Shown: one piece after another, positions 13,801 through 25,738 of the stretch | Numbering within the stretch: position 1 is the first letter of the stretch | Layout of the letters: each line of letters starts with the position of its first letter | NCBI RefSeq assembly: GCF_000003815.2 | Contig: NC_049980.1 | Location: 13,531,570-13,595,569, forward strand | Direction of reading: 5' to 3' | DNA from: Branchiostoma floridae | Lineage: Eukaryota > Chordata > Leptocardii > Amphioxiformes > Branchiostomatidae | DNA length: 64,000 nt | Program-made: the position numbers and the translations under genes | The notes under the pieces: generated by a model | The model's input: only the letters and a program-made list of their open reading frames with translations | What the model was told of the DNA's origin: nothing | The model's database searches: none

Positions 13801-16800
13801 CTGAGCACTGGCAGGTTTTAGGAATATATTCACACAACCTGTGCTTAGTCTACCAGAAATTTCTTAAGAGACAGTCTGGCCAAGAAAGGTAGCTACCGAT
13901 CCGAGAGTACTTTTCTTGTGACTTAAGGCCGACTTTATTACTATTCTTCAATACAACGACCATAGATAAATTCAAAAGGTCATGGCAATGAATCCGACTC
14001 TAAATTCAAAACTATAATCACTTCTTTTCGACTTACCGACGTCAAAGCCTAAACCAATAATATTAATTGATATTGAAGCAAAAGTCAAATTCATGGTTTA
14101 TTCTCAAAAGACGGCCATAAATATACATAGCGCTATAAAAAAACGCCAGCGACAGGAATAACACGTATCTGTTTCTATTTCTATCAGGTCACACAAGCAG
14201 CTGCTTTGACGCCTTTGACCGGTGTAACTCCAACTATGAATGCAGGACGTCCCTCGCCCATTACATCCACACGTGCGAGCCGGACGACCTGACCGGGACA
14301 TGTGACAGACCGGCATGCCTCGGGGCCATCCGGGACCTTTTCAAGTACGCGCCCCTAAACCTGAGTCAGCCTCTCGTCGAGTGCAGATGTGATGGGGATG
14401 ACAAGGACTGCGTCTCTTTGAAAAATGGCCTCCTGCCCGTGTGTGCGCGACCATCGTCTCAAGTACCCGATTGTTTGGAGTTTCACCGGCAGTGCAAGAA
14501 TGGTCAACACTGTCGGTGAGTGTTTAACCATTATAAATCCCCTAACCAGGCCTACCGAAAGTCGGGTTTTCCATTTATAGAAGTCAGTGTTTACATTCTT
14601 GATTTGATCATATTGACAGGAACAGATTTTAGGCAAACTACTAATGGAAGTATTTACGCATCACTCAACATGGTGATGGTCTTCGGACTTGTTTTCGTGG
14701 ACTTTGCGCTTTAGATGCATTTATATCAATATTCCCTTAAGCTACTAGATGTTCTTGAAAACCTTCTAGTAGATGGACTATTTTTGTACTGCATGTAGTT
14801 TGGCCACCAATTGACTGTCACAAATCAATTAGAATGGATATCACTAATCAATTAGATTGGATATCACTACAGATATGATTCTTAGCGCCTGTGCCAAAGA
14901 AAAAGGGGAGTCGATCACCAAAAGTGGTCATATTGGCCATGAGGTCTTAATGTAGAGGCGGTCGCCTGTACGGGTTTAAGAGTCATTGCACGAGAAAACC
15001 AGGCAATACCAGGCAGAGGCCGGAAGATGGGGTTCGGCCAAATCGACTGAAACTTTTTATGTGTGATAGGTATGTGGAACTATGAACAGCCATATACTTA
15101 AAACCCTCCAGCTATTTTTCGTTATGGCGTTCTGGGACCCCCCTCAGGGACCCTCCAAAATCCAACAATTTATGCCTGAAAATTACTGAAATTTCGATGG
15201 CTATTCTGAAAAATCTAATTAAGGTACGAACAAAAGTTTTGCATTTCCATATAGCATGGGTTTTAAAGTGTTACAGACCAAAAGTTGAAGATGATGCATT
15301 AAAGATAAGAGGGTGTGCTAGGGGGTTACCTGAACCATTGAAAGCAGAATTTTTGTCACTGTAAATTTTAGTCATTTTTAAGGCGCAATAAAATCTATGC
15401 GCAGCGGGTCTAGTGAATGGTTTTAATGTTGATAGAGAGAGGAACATCTACTTATTCAAAAACAATCGTCGTCTAATTGGGCCATACATAACGCGAGCCG
15501 TGAGAGGGGGGTCTTTATGGGGATTTTTCGGGTTTTGGTCTTTAGTAAATCGGGTGATTATATTACTCTATGGGGGGTAAGTCATGGCGAATGTTTGCGA
15601 AGTTGTTTGTGAACCATGCATAATTGTAGAAATATCATGATTAATTGGCGATATCAATTTGGGCTCCATATGGGGGATTTGGGGATACTATAAAATTAAT
15701 TTTGCTGATTTTATACATGTTTACTGTTACTTTTAATGTTATTAAACTGGTATCTGTTCCTAAATTACTTTGTACCTACCAGCTATGTCGTACATAATGA
15801 GAAGGCTCTACATGGGGGTTACCAGGACTCCACAAATGTGATACCATTTAATAGAAAGGGCACATGCAGGCGGATATACTTCATACATATTGAGAATCAT
15901 AGAACAAGACCACAACAAAGGTCAAGATTAACGCTTTTGGGGATGGATACGTGAACATTATACTTTTTTTCATCAATATGAGTGCATTATAGGTACTGCT
16001 ATAGACAAACAGCATTACATCAATGGTTTGTTAATATGCCTGACTATTCATTCACCACTATAAGGTCATGCCGATTTGTGGAACTGATATGAGTATACGA
16101 ATACAGAATTGCCCGGAAAAAGTTGCCTTTCTCATGTCAATATTCAATAAGGCTATTTAAATGATGACCACATGTCAACTACGGTATACCATAGCGCACA
16201 GTTTAGGTTACAAAGTGCTGTACATCAATTGCTATTCATTCATTACCGTAAGGACAAACCAAAAACGAAATATATGACAAACCCTTTACATATAGAACAA
16301 TTTTAGTATCAAGTAAACTGTCGAGACGCAAATTCAAACGCAGAAGACAGTTCACTTTTGTTTAAGTGGTGATATAGCACTTTTTTGACGCTACGAAAGA
16401 ATAAATTAAAGTAACAAATTACAAACATTACAGCTAAGCAGGTTACAATATTGAGCCTTTCAGTAGCACAGAGACAGCATGAAAGCACAGAATTTGTGGC
16501 CACTAACATGGAGTCAATGAACTAAATTTAGATGGAGTGCTTTCAAGAGATTTTGTACCCAATTGCAATATGTCTAGTATTAGGTCCTACCAGGGTCTGT
16601 TAGCAATTACAGCTAAATGTTTAATCAGATTTTTAAGATCTAATGTAGTTCTTTGTAAAGGATTCGTCAAAGACTTTGTTTTTTGGCTTGTGGTGTGCAC
16701 ATCAATTATAAGCTTTTTTCATTGTCAGAAAAAAAAAATTTAGATTTAAACCATGCTATAATTCATACAAAGCAGCTACAAAATGAGCAAATCATCATCA

Positions 16801-19800
16801 GTCACTGTGTTCTGCATATAGTCTGGGAAGTCCTATAGCTGCATTCAGTATTTCTGCATATAATGAGCAAATATATGCCGTAGATTGCAAACACATCAGC
16901 AAACGTTAATGTGTACTAATTACTAAAAATGCCAACGTCAATTCCAAGGTCAAACGAGAAGATGTGATAGAACGAAAATGAAGAATCTGTTGTTTGGTAT
17001 ATCTTACCCTGTTTGTCATTTGTTCAGCTTTCCTGACCACACCACCTCACCATAATGGGTGCAATTTTTTTCGGCCATTTTTTTATTAGCCTACTTGCAT
17101 CAGTTCCCTAATCAGCATGACCTTATGGTGGTGAATGAATAGTCAGGCATGTTAACAAACCATTGATGTAATGCTGTTTGTCTATAGCAGTACTTATAGT
17201 GCACCCGCATTGATGAAAAAAGTATAATGTACACGTATCCATCCCCCAAAGCATTAATCTTGACCTTTGTTGTGGTCTTGTTCTATGTTATTTTTCAATA
17301 TGCATGAAGTATATCCGCATCCATGTGCCCTTTCTATTAAATGGTATCACATTTGTGGAGTCCTGGTAACCCCCATGTAGAGCCTCCTCATTATGCATAA
17401 CATAGCTGGTATGAACAAGAAATTTAGGAACAGATACCAGTTTAATAACATTAAAAAGTAACAGTAAACATGTATATAATAAGCATAATGCCTTTTATAG
17501 TATCCCCAAATCCCCCATATGGAGCCCAAATTAATATTGGCTATCAATCATGATATTTTGACAATTATGCATAGTTCACAAACAACTTCGCAAACATTCG
17601 CCATGACTTACCCCCCATAGAGTAATATAATCACCCGATTTACTAAAGACCAAAACCCGAAAAATCCCCATAAAGACCCCCCTCTCACGGCTCGCGTTAT
17701 GTATGGCCCAATTAGACGACGATTGTTTTTGAATAAGTAGATGTTCCTCTCTCTATCAACATTAAAACCATTCACCAGACCCGCTGCGCATAGATTTTAT
17801 TGCGCCTTAAAAATGACTAAAATTTACAGTGACAAAAATTCTGCTTTCAATGGTTCAGGTAACCCCCTAGCACACCCTCTTATCTTTAATGCATCATCTT
17901 CAACTTTTGGTCTGTAACACTTTAAAACCCATGCTATATGGAAATGCAAAACTTTTGTTCGTACCTTAATTAAATTTTTCAGAATAGCCATCGAAATTTC
18001 AGTAATTTTCAGGCATAAATTGTTGGATTTTGGAGGGTCCCTGAGGGGGGTCCCAGAACGCCATAACGAAAAATAGCTGGAGGGTTTTAAGTATATGGCT
18101 GTTCATAGTTCCACATACCTATCACACATACATGAGCCGATTTGGCCGACCCCCATCTTCCGGCCTCTGCCTGGTTTTCTCGTGCAATGACTCTTAAATG
18201 TATATCATTGAATTTTTATAGTAAATATTTTCTCGTTCTTTTCGTACACGCCTTTATACCGGCAAGCTTTTAGCCAGTCATCTGACCCTTATCAAGTTGA
18301 ACCTACCTGAAATCTGTGTCACGTGACCTGAAGTTTTGTCGTTAGCAACGGTCAGATGTACCCGACAGTAGGCATCGGCACCCGTCTATTAAAGTATGGT
18401 CAATGGGTTCTGATGTAGATGACCTCTTCAAATCTTTTCCGGAGGCTTCCTTCTGTTTTAAATTTTCATGTCATATGCTGTTGACCGAAATATTGCTAAA
18501 CGTATATGTGTACGACGTTGTTTATTTCAGGCGGAGTTCGTGTGGCGACAGGTTGTCCACCATGCCTTGTGAGTGCCGTGGGAGGGGCCGTCGTCATCGG
18601 CGCTGCTCCAAAGTGCTGAGAGAGATGGCGGTCAACGACTGTGGAGGTACAGAATCGCGGTTTTACACACGTCTGGCACATCACATCTAACGTTGTATGT
18701 CTGAATCATTTTATTCGGATTAAGATGCCACAGTTGCCCGCGCGCGTATAATAAAGACTCCTGCTGCGCTCCGTGATTGCAAAGAGGGGCTGTTACTCCG
18801 GTAATACCGGCTGTACGGGTACAGATAACAGAAACAACTTATGACAGAAGTGTAATCACTAATTATTTAGGTTTTGGGGTGTCGCATTGACGTTCAATCG
18901 TCCGTTGGGGACATCAGATCAGATGCCTGCTCGAAAGCCTGCTGATCGACGTCATGTTCATTCTCTTGTTCTATTCCATAAAATTGTTAATGGCCAAACA
19001 CGGAAGTATTTAACCGATTTATTATCGCCAGAGGTTTCTGCAACAACGTCATACAATCTTCGCAGCAAACGCAATCTCCAAGTACCCGTGTGTAATACCA
19101 CTTGTTTTCAAAAACCTTTTTTACCGCACTCAACTCAGTTATGGAACTCTCTTGATTGTAGTGTTCGTTTGTTGAGCGCTGCTCGTTTCAAAAGGTATTT
19201 GGTCAAATCTGTTCGCCCTGTTGCTGTACCATATTTTAATTCAGGACCGAGATACACCTGCGCTTTACTCACACGTCTTCGCATCGGCACCTGCAGCTTA
19301 AACCACAGTCTGTTCATTCGTAACTTAGTTGCGAGTCCTGCTTGCAGCTGCGGATGCCGATGCGAAAGCATTCCTCATTATCTGCTTCACTGTCCTAATT
19401 ATGTTCAACAACGTACACTCCTCTTAGACAGACTTGAAAACCTGAATATTCCTATGTTAGATTTGAATTCGTTATCTGATAGTTCTTTTGTTTATCTGCT
19501 ACTTAAAGGATCGGCTTTACTGACATCTGATATAAATTCCGAAATTCTCTCCATAACTCAATCAAATTTATTTGAAACAAAACGATTTTAAAATTGCTTT
19601 TTGACTATCCTTATCATTTACTATTGGTAATATAAGTTTATCCGTCCGTTTCTTTTTAGAATTAGGCGTTCCCGTACCCGTTTCATCTTTTTTGTCCTAT
19701 GTGGTGTTGTTATTTTGTCTAGTGGTGTCTTTAATATAAGCCTGTGTGCTTGAGTGGGGGCACCACTATGTTTTGTACTGTGTTAATGTTGCAATAAAAA

Positions 19801-21977
19801 AAAGCCTGCTGGGTCCTCCTACACCACTCTTCCCTGTCCTCTCTCAGCATTCTTAGTTCTGCTGTACTGATGTACAGTCTGCTTAGCCCGATATCTCTCC
19901 TGAGTGTCTATTAGGTTTGTTTGCTGTCAGCTTGCCATGACCCGGTTCCCACAGGGTGAGCGTACTTGCTACCATATACCTTACACAGTGGAAAGAGAGT
20001 TCTGATTCTAACAGTTAGTTCATTGATGACCTAGCCTATTATACATTTTCTTGTTTATTGTCCAAATGTGACCTGACAATTTCATCATAATGATAGATAG
20101 CTGGAAGAGAAGCCAGTGTGTATTGTCAGATTGTAGAAGGTCTCACTAGCTGACTAGTCGGCAACGCCGTTTTGCGATACTGAAACGAATTGCAAATTCC
20201 GGTGTGACAGGGATTTCGCCCCCCCCCCCCGGGGATCTCGCCCCCCTTTAGCGTTTTCGCCCCCCCCCCCCCCCAAAAAAAAAGCAGCTGGTTACTGCAT
20301 ATTACAGGTGCGCTACCTGGTACTATACTGCACCTGGGGAGTAACGTATATGGTGTGTTACCTGGTACCTACATGGAACCTAACTACCGTACCGTAAGAT
20401 GTCATACCTCGAAAGTCGATACCATATTGTTCGGTGCAAACATGACATTGAAATGAAATGAAAAAGACAATTTTTGCAGCTGAGGTGGCATAAAAACAGT
20501 GCTACTGCGAACGTATAAATCAACACCGTCTATGGTACGGAATACGTCAGCTATATGTTTTCAATTTGTCACATTTGTCATTTGTTCTTTCTTGTGCTGG
20601 AAACATTTCCAAAGCACTAACAAAAACACACGTAAATAATAGTTTCTCATTATAAGCACTATCTACGCGCAAGTTGATATAGCTGTTGCTAAATGCTACA
20701 CAAACACTGGTAAAGTACCAGTCTTAAGAAACACGGGTAAATGCATCAGTAATGATCAGTTCCTAAATACTAGAAAAAAACAGTCATGTTGGAGGTGAAG
20801 ATATCTCTTGGCCAGGTGCATATACCAAAATGTGCGTTATTCTAATTAATACCTAATATTTGCATAATTAATAAAGACATTACATAGTTCTTTTGTGGTC
20901 ACTTCATGGTAGAGACTTCATATTGGAGATATATAGGTTGCTTGAGGACAGGTGAATACAATGAAATACATCTTATGTCAAGACTCAGGTATATGCAATA
21001 ATGGGAATACAAGGGACCCAACCCTCCTTGTCTGAAACAAGTTCAAATATCTTATTACCATGTAATTACGTTAATATTGATACTACGAATGGAGTTATGT
21101 ATCAAACTCGTGTACTTATATCATTCTGAAACTGCATTTTGTGATTTATACCAATCAACTTCTATAATGTCATGTAAACCCGTTTGGGGGGGGGGGGCGA
21201 AATCGCTAAAGGGGGGCGAGGTAGGGGGGCGAGATCACTAGCCGGGGAGGGCGAGATCGCTAGTGATTTCGCCCGGGGGGGGCGAGATCGCTAGTGATTT
21301 CGCCCCCGGGGGGTCGTTCCGACTGCCCGATATTATATAGAATTTAGTTTGTATCTATGTACTAGTCATCTTATGGCAACAAAATGTTCCACAGATGGCG
21401 TAGTCAAACACAAGAGTTTGGAATTTGATAATTGGCAGAGCATTTTAACACCTGTTAACGTATTGGGATTAATTGCATTGTTCTTTTTTTCCTATTTTGC
21501 AACAGAAAACGCCAGGAACTCATGGACTGTTACAGCTCGACTTGAGGAAGGTACCATTACATCCGATCTGCCTCCCCCTGCCTCCCGACATGCGACATGC
21601 CGATTTCAGCATTCTGTACCCAGAGCGACTACATCTACCCCGCTCATGATGATGATCACTAACACCACAACGCGACTTGCTATGCCAGGTAGGTTGGCTT
21701 TCCATTATTTTCTTAACTTTCATATTACGTTGATTTAGTGTATCATCTTGTCACTTGTAATATGTCTGTATCAAATTTGTGAAACACAGATACGCTGGTT
21801 GCACCACAAAGCCCGGAAGCACCAGACGATGTGAACGACGATGTGTCCACGCTGAAGCGACCCCATGCGACAGGAGCGGCAACTGCTTCGTCTTTGAGTC
21901 ATTTTTCTAGCCTATGGCGGTGCACAATTGAATTGACACTGACTGTTATGTGTGCAATGACTGTAATGTTGATGTAA
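10838..21977 (+). CDS. GDNF-family receptor alpha-like protein, GPI-anchored
   Basis: Vertebrate GFR-alphas are GPI-anchored co-receptors that bind GDNF ligands and recruit RET; here that role is inferred from family. Nine exons: 10838-11042, 11569-11739, 12423-12746, 13085-13138, 13528-13572, 14188-14515, 18531-18646, 21506-21688, 21790-21977, 1,614 bp, 537 residues. The signal peptide contains MCFPVVLALLNAVALTMA (an in-frame ATG at 10874 may be the true start). Module 1 (CLKAVEKCESMEQC) spans exons 1-2, module 2 (CNEAKTECRNSSYC) is exon 3, and module 3 is exon 6 (CFDAFDRCNSNYECRTSLAH to CRCDGDDKDC), the closest match to vertebrate domain 2. A shortened last module (DCLEFHRQCKNGQHC ... PCECRGRG) spans exons 6-7. 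The C-terminus is a hydrophobic GPI-type signal (WRCTIELTLTVMCAMTVMLM). A lower-confidence point is the frame of exon 8. Confidence 0.87.
14975..18198. mobile_element. Fold-back element with ~1.1 kb inverted arms
   Basis: The left arm (about 14975-16095) and right arm (about 17090-18198) are inverted copies of each other with scattered differences, beginning TTTAAGAGTCATTGCACGAG. They flank about 1 kb of AT-rich sequence with no recognisable protein. Flanking bases show no clear target-site duplication, so the family is not assigned. It fills most of the 4 kb intron between exons 6 and 7 of the GFR-alpha-like gene. Short open frames in the arms (such as 15736-15954) are chance frames shared by both copies. 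Confidence 0.85.
18199..18530 (+). other. Intron remainder 5' of exon 7 of the GFR-alpha-like gene
   Basis: This holds the acceptor 'tttatttcag' of exon 7. No extra exon with compatible phase was seen, although the protein lacks part of its last GDNF module at this junction. Confidence 0.4.
18790..18842 (+). repeat. Degenerate LINE 3'-end motif
   Basis: 'taataccggctgtacgggtac' followed by 'agataacagaa' is a diverged match to the LINE 3' tail seen at 28683-28745 (plus) and 39520-39600 (minus). It lies just upstream of a separate LINE insertion. Confidence 0.4.
18870..19803 (+). mobile_element. 5'-truncated LINE: C-terminal part of reverse transcriptase ORF
   Basis: An open frame at 18887-19591 (234 codons) encodes the end of a non-LTR reverse-transcriptase polyprotein. 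It includes LFHKIVNGQTRKYLTDLLSP, a FLPHSTQLWNSL block (the F-x-P-x-x-x-x-x-W-N-S-L pattern of LINEs) and a C-terminal cysteine/histidine cluster (SPACSCGC ... HYLLHCPNY). The catalytic YxDD region is absent, so it is not autonomous. About 210 bp of untranslated sequence follow and end in an A-rich tail (aataaaaaaaa) near 19803. It is inserted in the sense direction in the GFR-alpha-like intron 18647-21505. The frame being intact over 234 codons suggests a fairly young insertion. Confidence 0.82.
20215..21312. mobile_element. Non-autonomous element with C/G-rich inverted ends
   Basis: The left end (20215-20282) has C-runs of ten or more separated by 'atctcg' and 'tttagcgttttcg'. The right end (about 21183-21312) carries the reverse complement of the same pattern (gaaatcgctaaagggg) plus extra tandem units containing 'gcgagatcgctagtgatttc'. 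About 900 bp of AT-rich sequence without an open frame lie between. The arrangement is that of a MITE-like element with terminal inverted, partly tandem repeats. It lies in the same GFR-alpha-like intron as the LINE at 18870-19803. The family is unknown. Confidence 0.65.
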
Positions 21978-24011
21978 AATACATTAAGAATAATACAATA
22001 CAAATGCATTGTTGCGTGTGGCCATGTATGGCGTAATTGGTTGACATTTTTCAAGATATACTATACTGGAAAGCGATTGTAAGAAACCTACACCTGTGTG
22101 AGCTATTGTGTATTTCATACTTATTCCACACAGCAAACTGTACATGCTGATGCTACTGAAAATGGCGATGGCTTTGTCATAAGCGTATTTGTCAGTAAGA
22201 TTTTCACAGTGTCCACATCTTCGCTGTGTGCAGTAGGTGGTTGCAGCAGTCTGTGATTGAATAGACTGAACAGTCTTTATTTCGTTGGACTGCACCAATT
22301 GATTTGTTTACACTTGAGCCAGTTTTGCCTTGTGGTCATACTGCCACACTGACTTGCTACGCTTTTGGGTATGAACACATAGATGAGAAAATTATTGACA
22401 ATTACAGTGTTGCCACTGAATTGAAAAAAAAAATACAATCATTTTGATTTTTCGAAAAGAGCTTTGCTATGATACAATCATACTCATTTATGATAGAGTA
22501 TTTGGCGCAAATAAATCAAATTTTCAGGTGACTTGCAAACTGCGAATGCCTATTGCAATTTGGTTCCGTCCCGTTTTTATATTGTCTGTCAGCAGGTAGA
22601 AAGTCAAGCATGCAAAATACGGCAAGAGACAATGGCCTCTTTTAACATGGCTAGACAAAAAGATGAATAAAGAAGATGATGATGCACCTCAAACACTTCG
22701 TATCATTGTGCTCATATACCGTGTGCCTCAACCCGTGTACTTTACGGTGTGATGTTTTATTAAATGACAAACATGAAAAAAAACTTGTTCTTCGTGTCTT
22801 TGAATAGTATGAAAAAGTATGGACGTTATCCTTTCGTCAAGTTGATCCCAGAAAACAATTAAACTGTTACTACTATCCTAAGAATTTTGTACAATATTTT
22901 GTACAAGTTTTACTGGGTCAAATTCAAGTGCAAGTTACGGATGGGGGGGGGGGCGTTTCTCGGTTCCAAATTCTATTATCCTTCCAATTATACGTCTGAA
23001 CGAGTCAGACGTGACCTAAATGTTGCTCAGAAGACCATGTCAGCCGTTTGACAAGGCTTGGCTGACATCAGACTGTGACATGTCGGGATGATGTGACATG
23101 TCGGCAGTCTCTATCATTTGTCACAGTTACGTCAAATTGTCTGCACCAGACAAAACTGGATTTAGGATAAAATAGAAAGAGTAGATATGTATATACGGCG
23201 TGTAAGATACAGGTATATATTTACAAGTACAATTTATACGGATGAGAAATGGTACACGCTAAAGTGTAAGACAGAGTACAGGGTATTGCACAGAAAGTAT
23301 GAAAAAAAGCATTTTTTTAAGAAGAATCATCAAACGCATGGAAAAATGAATACATTACAACTTCATCTGCTTTATTACGGTAATATTGTGCAGCTTTTGG
23401 CTTCAACAGCTAGAATATCACTCATATTATTACGGAAACAAATAGTCGGCCACGAAAATAGAACATGATACATCAGCTGTAATTTTCAGATGAGAGAGAT
23501 ATGTATTCTTTAATAAAAGTAGGACAACTGCTATTATTCATATATGTAGCGTATATTAATCAAACTACTTGTATAATTGTATCATGATTCAAATACTTCT
23601 TTTCATACTTTCCGACTGTCTCCAAAGAAGTCTCTCTATCATGCACGGATATGTGCCCCATTGATCATTTACATAGTATTACATGGATATGTGCCGTGCC
23701 TCTCATATCAAAACAACATACATCAATGTCTGCATACAATCCTACGTGATTTAAGGACATCGTAAAAACTAAAAACAGCTTAAGTCAGACTCGGCTGGTA
23801 ATTACATGCGATGAAATGGAACATTTAATGACTACAAAATCCCGTGAAAAATGACAGGAGTTACCCGTAAGCGCCTTCCCTTTGTGTAGCAACAGGAGTG
23901 ATGCTGTGATCACAGGAGATTAGCAAGCATTTCACGTAGAGCATCCTCGGTGGGAGAGCTTTGCCGCTCGCATCTTTCTTCTACAAATGACAATAGAGAC
24001 ACATATATGAC
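21978..24011. other. 3' flank of GFR-alpha-like gene and intergenic DNA
   Basis: This should include the 3' UTR of the GFR-alpha-like gene; an AATAAA occurs near 22664, too far downstream to assign with confidence. A G-run at about 22944 and an imperfect 'gtgacatgtcgg' duplication near 23075-23105 are present. No gene was recognised. Confidence 0.3.
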
Positions 24012-25738
24012 ATGAAGGGTACTCTACGAGGGTGTTTGACGGCTCTTTTTCTCATCAATGTTCTGGGTGAGTAGACTGTTGAGACATTCATTCTGGATAT
24101 CTTTGATAGCTGGAATTGTCGTTCACTGGTTCCTCAGCGTTAGATATGATGACTGATATGTCATTATGGATGTTAATGATTTAGAAGAATTAAGGAACTT
24201 AAGCTCGAGGCCGGATGGACTCGACTTAAGCAAGTAAGCAAGCTCGCTCAGCGCAACAGTGAAAATCTTGCAATAAGACGCTTTTGTACAGATTACGTTT
24301 TTTTATTATTTGTTTGCCTGCTAAGTTGATGGATTAAGAGCAAAAACAGCCGGTTGATCAGCTTAGAGTCAACTTATATCCGTTCTTCTGTAATGATAGC
24401 ATTTGTGTATTTCAGCTTAGATATCGGTTGTGTATTGTCATTTCATAATCTGGATAAATTTACTAATAGCCATTGACATGATATCAAAGACCACGAATGC
24501 CTACTCGTATTGTGTATGTAATGCAGTTTTACATAGTATATTCATTAGAATAAATGTGTTTGTGTGTTTTATACTGTGCACAGGGATGCAAAATTTGTCA
24601 TCTCCAACAGACGACAGGACTATTTCCCCGGAAGGAAATAAAAGCTTGGTAAGAAAAATAGCTCCAAGATTCGCCAGTCGGAAAACATCAGAGGGTTGCC
24701 TACGCAATGGACTACAGGGAAAGCCGTTTTCCAAGAACAAGCATACGAGAATAGCACTGACTGCCGTTACTGTCAATGGTAGGCTCTTTTCTATCACAAG
24801 AGACCATACTTCATCAAATTACAAAGTACAGAACCTTCAGAAACAATGATGTAACAGAGGAGATATAAATGACTAACTGTCTACAAGCATCATTCAAATT
24901 TGTCATTGAAGTGTCATGACAATTGCGCATGCATGCTTATGGGTAATCTTGCAAGACTCCGTTACACTATACGGCAATCGTTCTGGGACCTTGCTACGAC
25001 CTACATGCGATTTGTGTAACTCGTAATTTTATTTTTACACAAGATTTATGACTGAAATGACAACGAATCACACACAGGTTTAAAAATTGATTTTTATCGT
25101 TCAACGAGCTGTCAAAGTTCAGGTCGCAGCGTGCTCGCCATACTATTGGAAATGGGAATGATTGCATTTGGTATATACATGGTAGATAATATTCCCATTT
25201 CACCAGAACGGTGAATACGTTGCGACAGAGAGATTTGATGACAGATCAACCAACCAATTTCATAGGTAAAGCCATTTCTATGCTAAGTGTATGTTGTCGT
25301 TTTTAGCCATTCTTTTCTATCGCATGGTATATTCCAAATGTACCACAAACCGAACTGAGGTCGCAGAGAGGTCGCAACGCAATCGGGGGCAAGTTGAATG
25401 GGGGCGTAAAAGATAATCTTTTATCTCCTTTTAATTGGAAAGTTGGGGAACCGTCCAACAGAATTATGGGTATGTATACACATTGAATACGTCAAGACAT
25501 GTATACAAGAATAACGTAATTATCTTAACATTTTGGCAGTGTTTGCATCTAACAAACGCATGTATCTTTCTTCCACATTCCAGGAGTGTTTGTGTTAAAA
25601 GAAGACCCGGGTATTGTGTGGATGGGGTTCCTGTTACTGCCGCTGGCCGCCTCTGCTTCCTGTCTGATCTGTGCGTGCTGTGGGAACGCGTGCGCCTCGC
25701 GATGCCAGCGGATAGATCCTTTCATCTACAGACTATGA
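24012..25738 (+). CDS. Unrecognised 134-residue type I single-pass membrane protein
   Basis: Three exons with matching phase-1 junctions: 24012-24066, 24584-24778 and 25584-25738 (405 bp). Exon 1 is a signal peptide (MKGTLRGCLTALFLINVLG). Exon 2 encodes a short, basic, Ser/Thr-containing ectodomain with two potential N-glycosylation sites (NLSS, NKSL) and one cysteine. Exon 3 encodes a juxtamembrane acidic stretch (LKEDPG), a membrane helix (IVWMGFLLLPLAASASCLI), a Cys-rich cytoplasmic start (CACCGNACASRC) that could be palmitoylated, and the end RIDPFIYRL. No family was recognised. The plan (signal exon, small ectodomain, helix plus tail exon) resembles the gene at 57809-59018. Donor and acceptor sites are good, but the model has no independent support. 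Confidence 0.6.

Noticed and set aside
15736-17547. Mirror-image open frames in the two arms of the fold-back element
   Set aside because: They are the same chance frame present in both inverted arms, with no protein features.
21506-21688. GFR-alpha-like gene as a pseudogene because of an in-exon TGA
   Set aside because: The TGA is in the wrong frame. The frame dictated by exons 7 and 9 is open and leads to a GPI-type tail.
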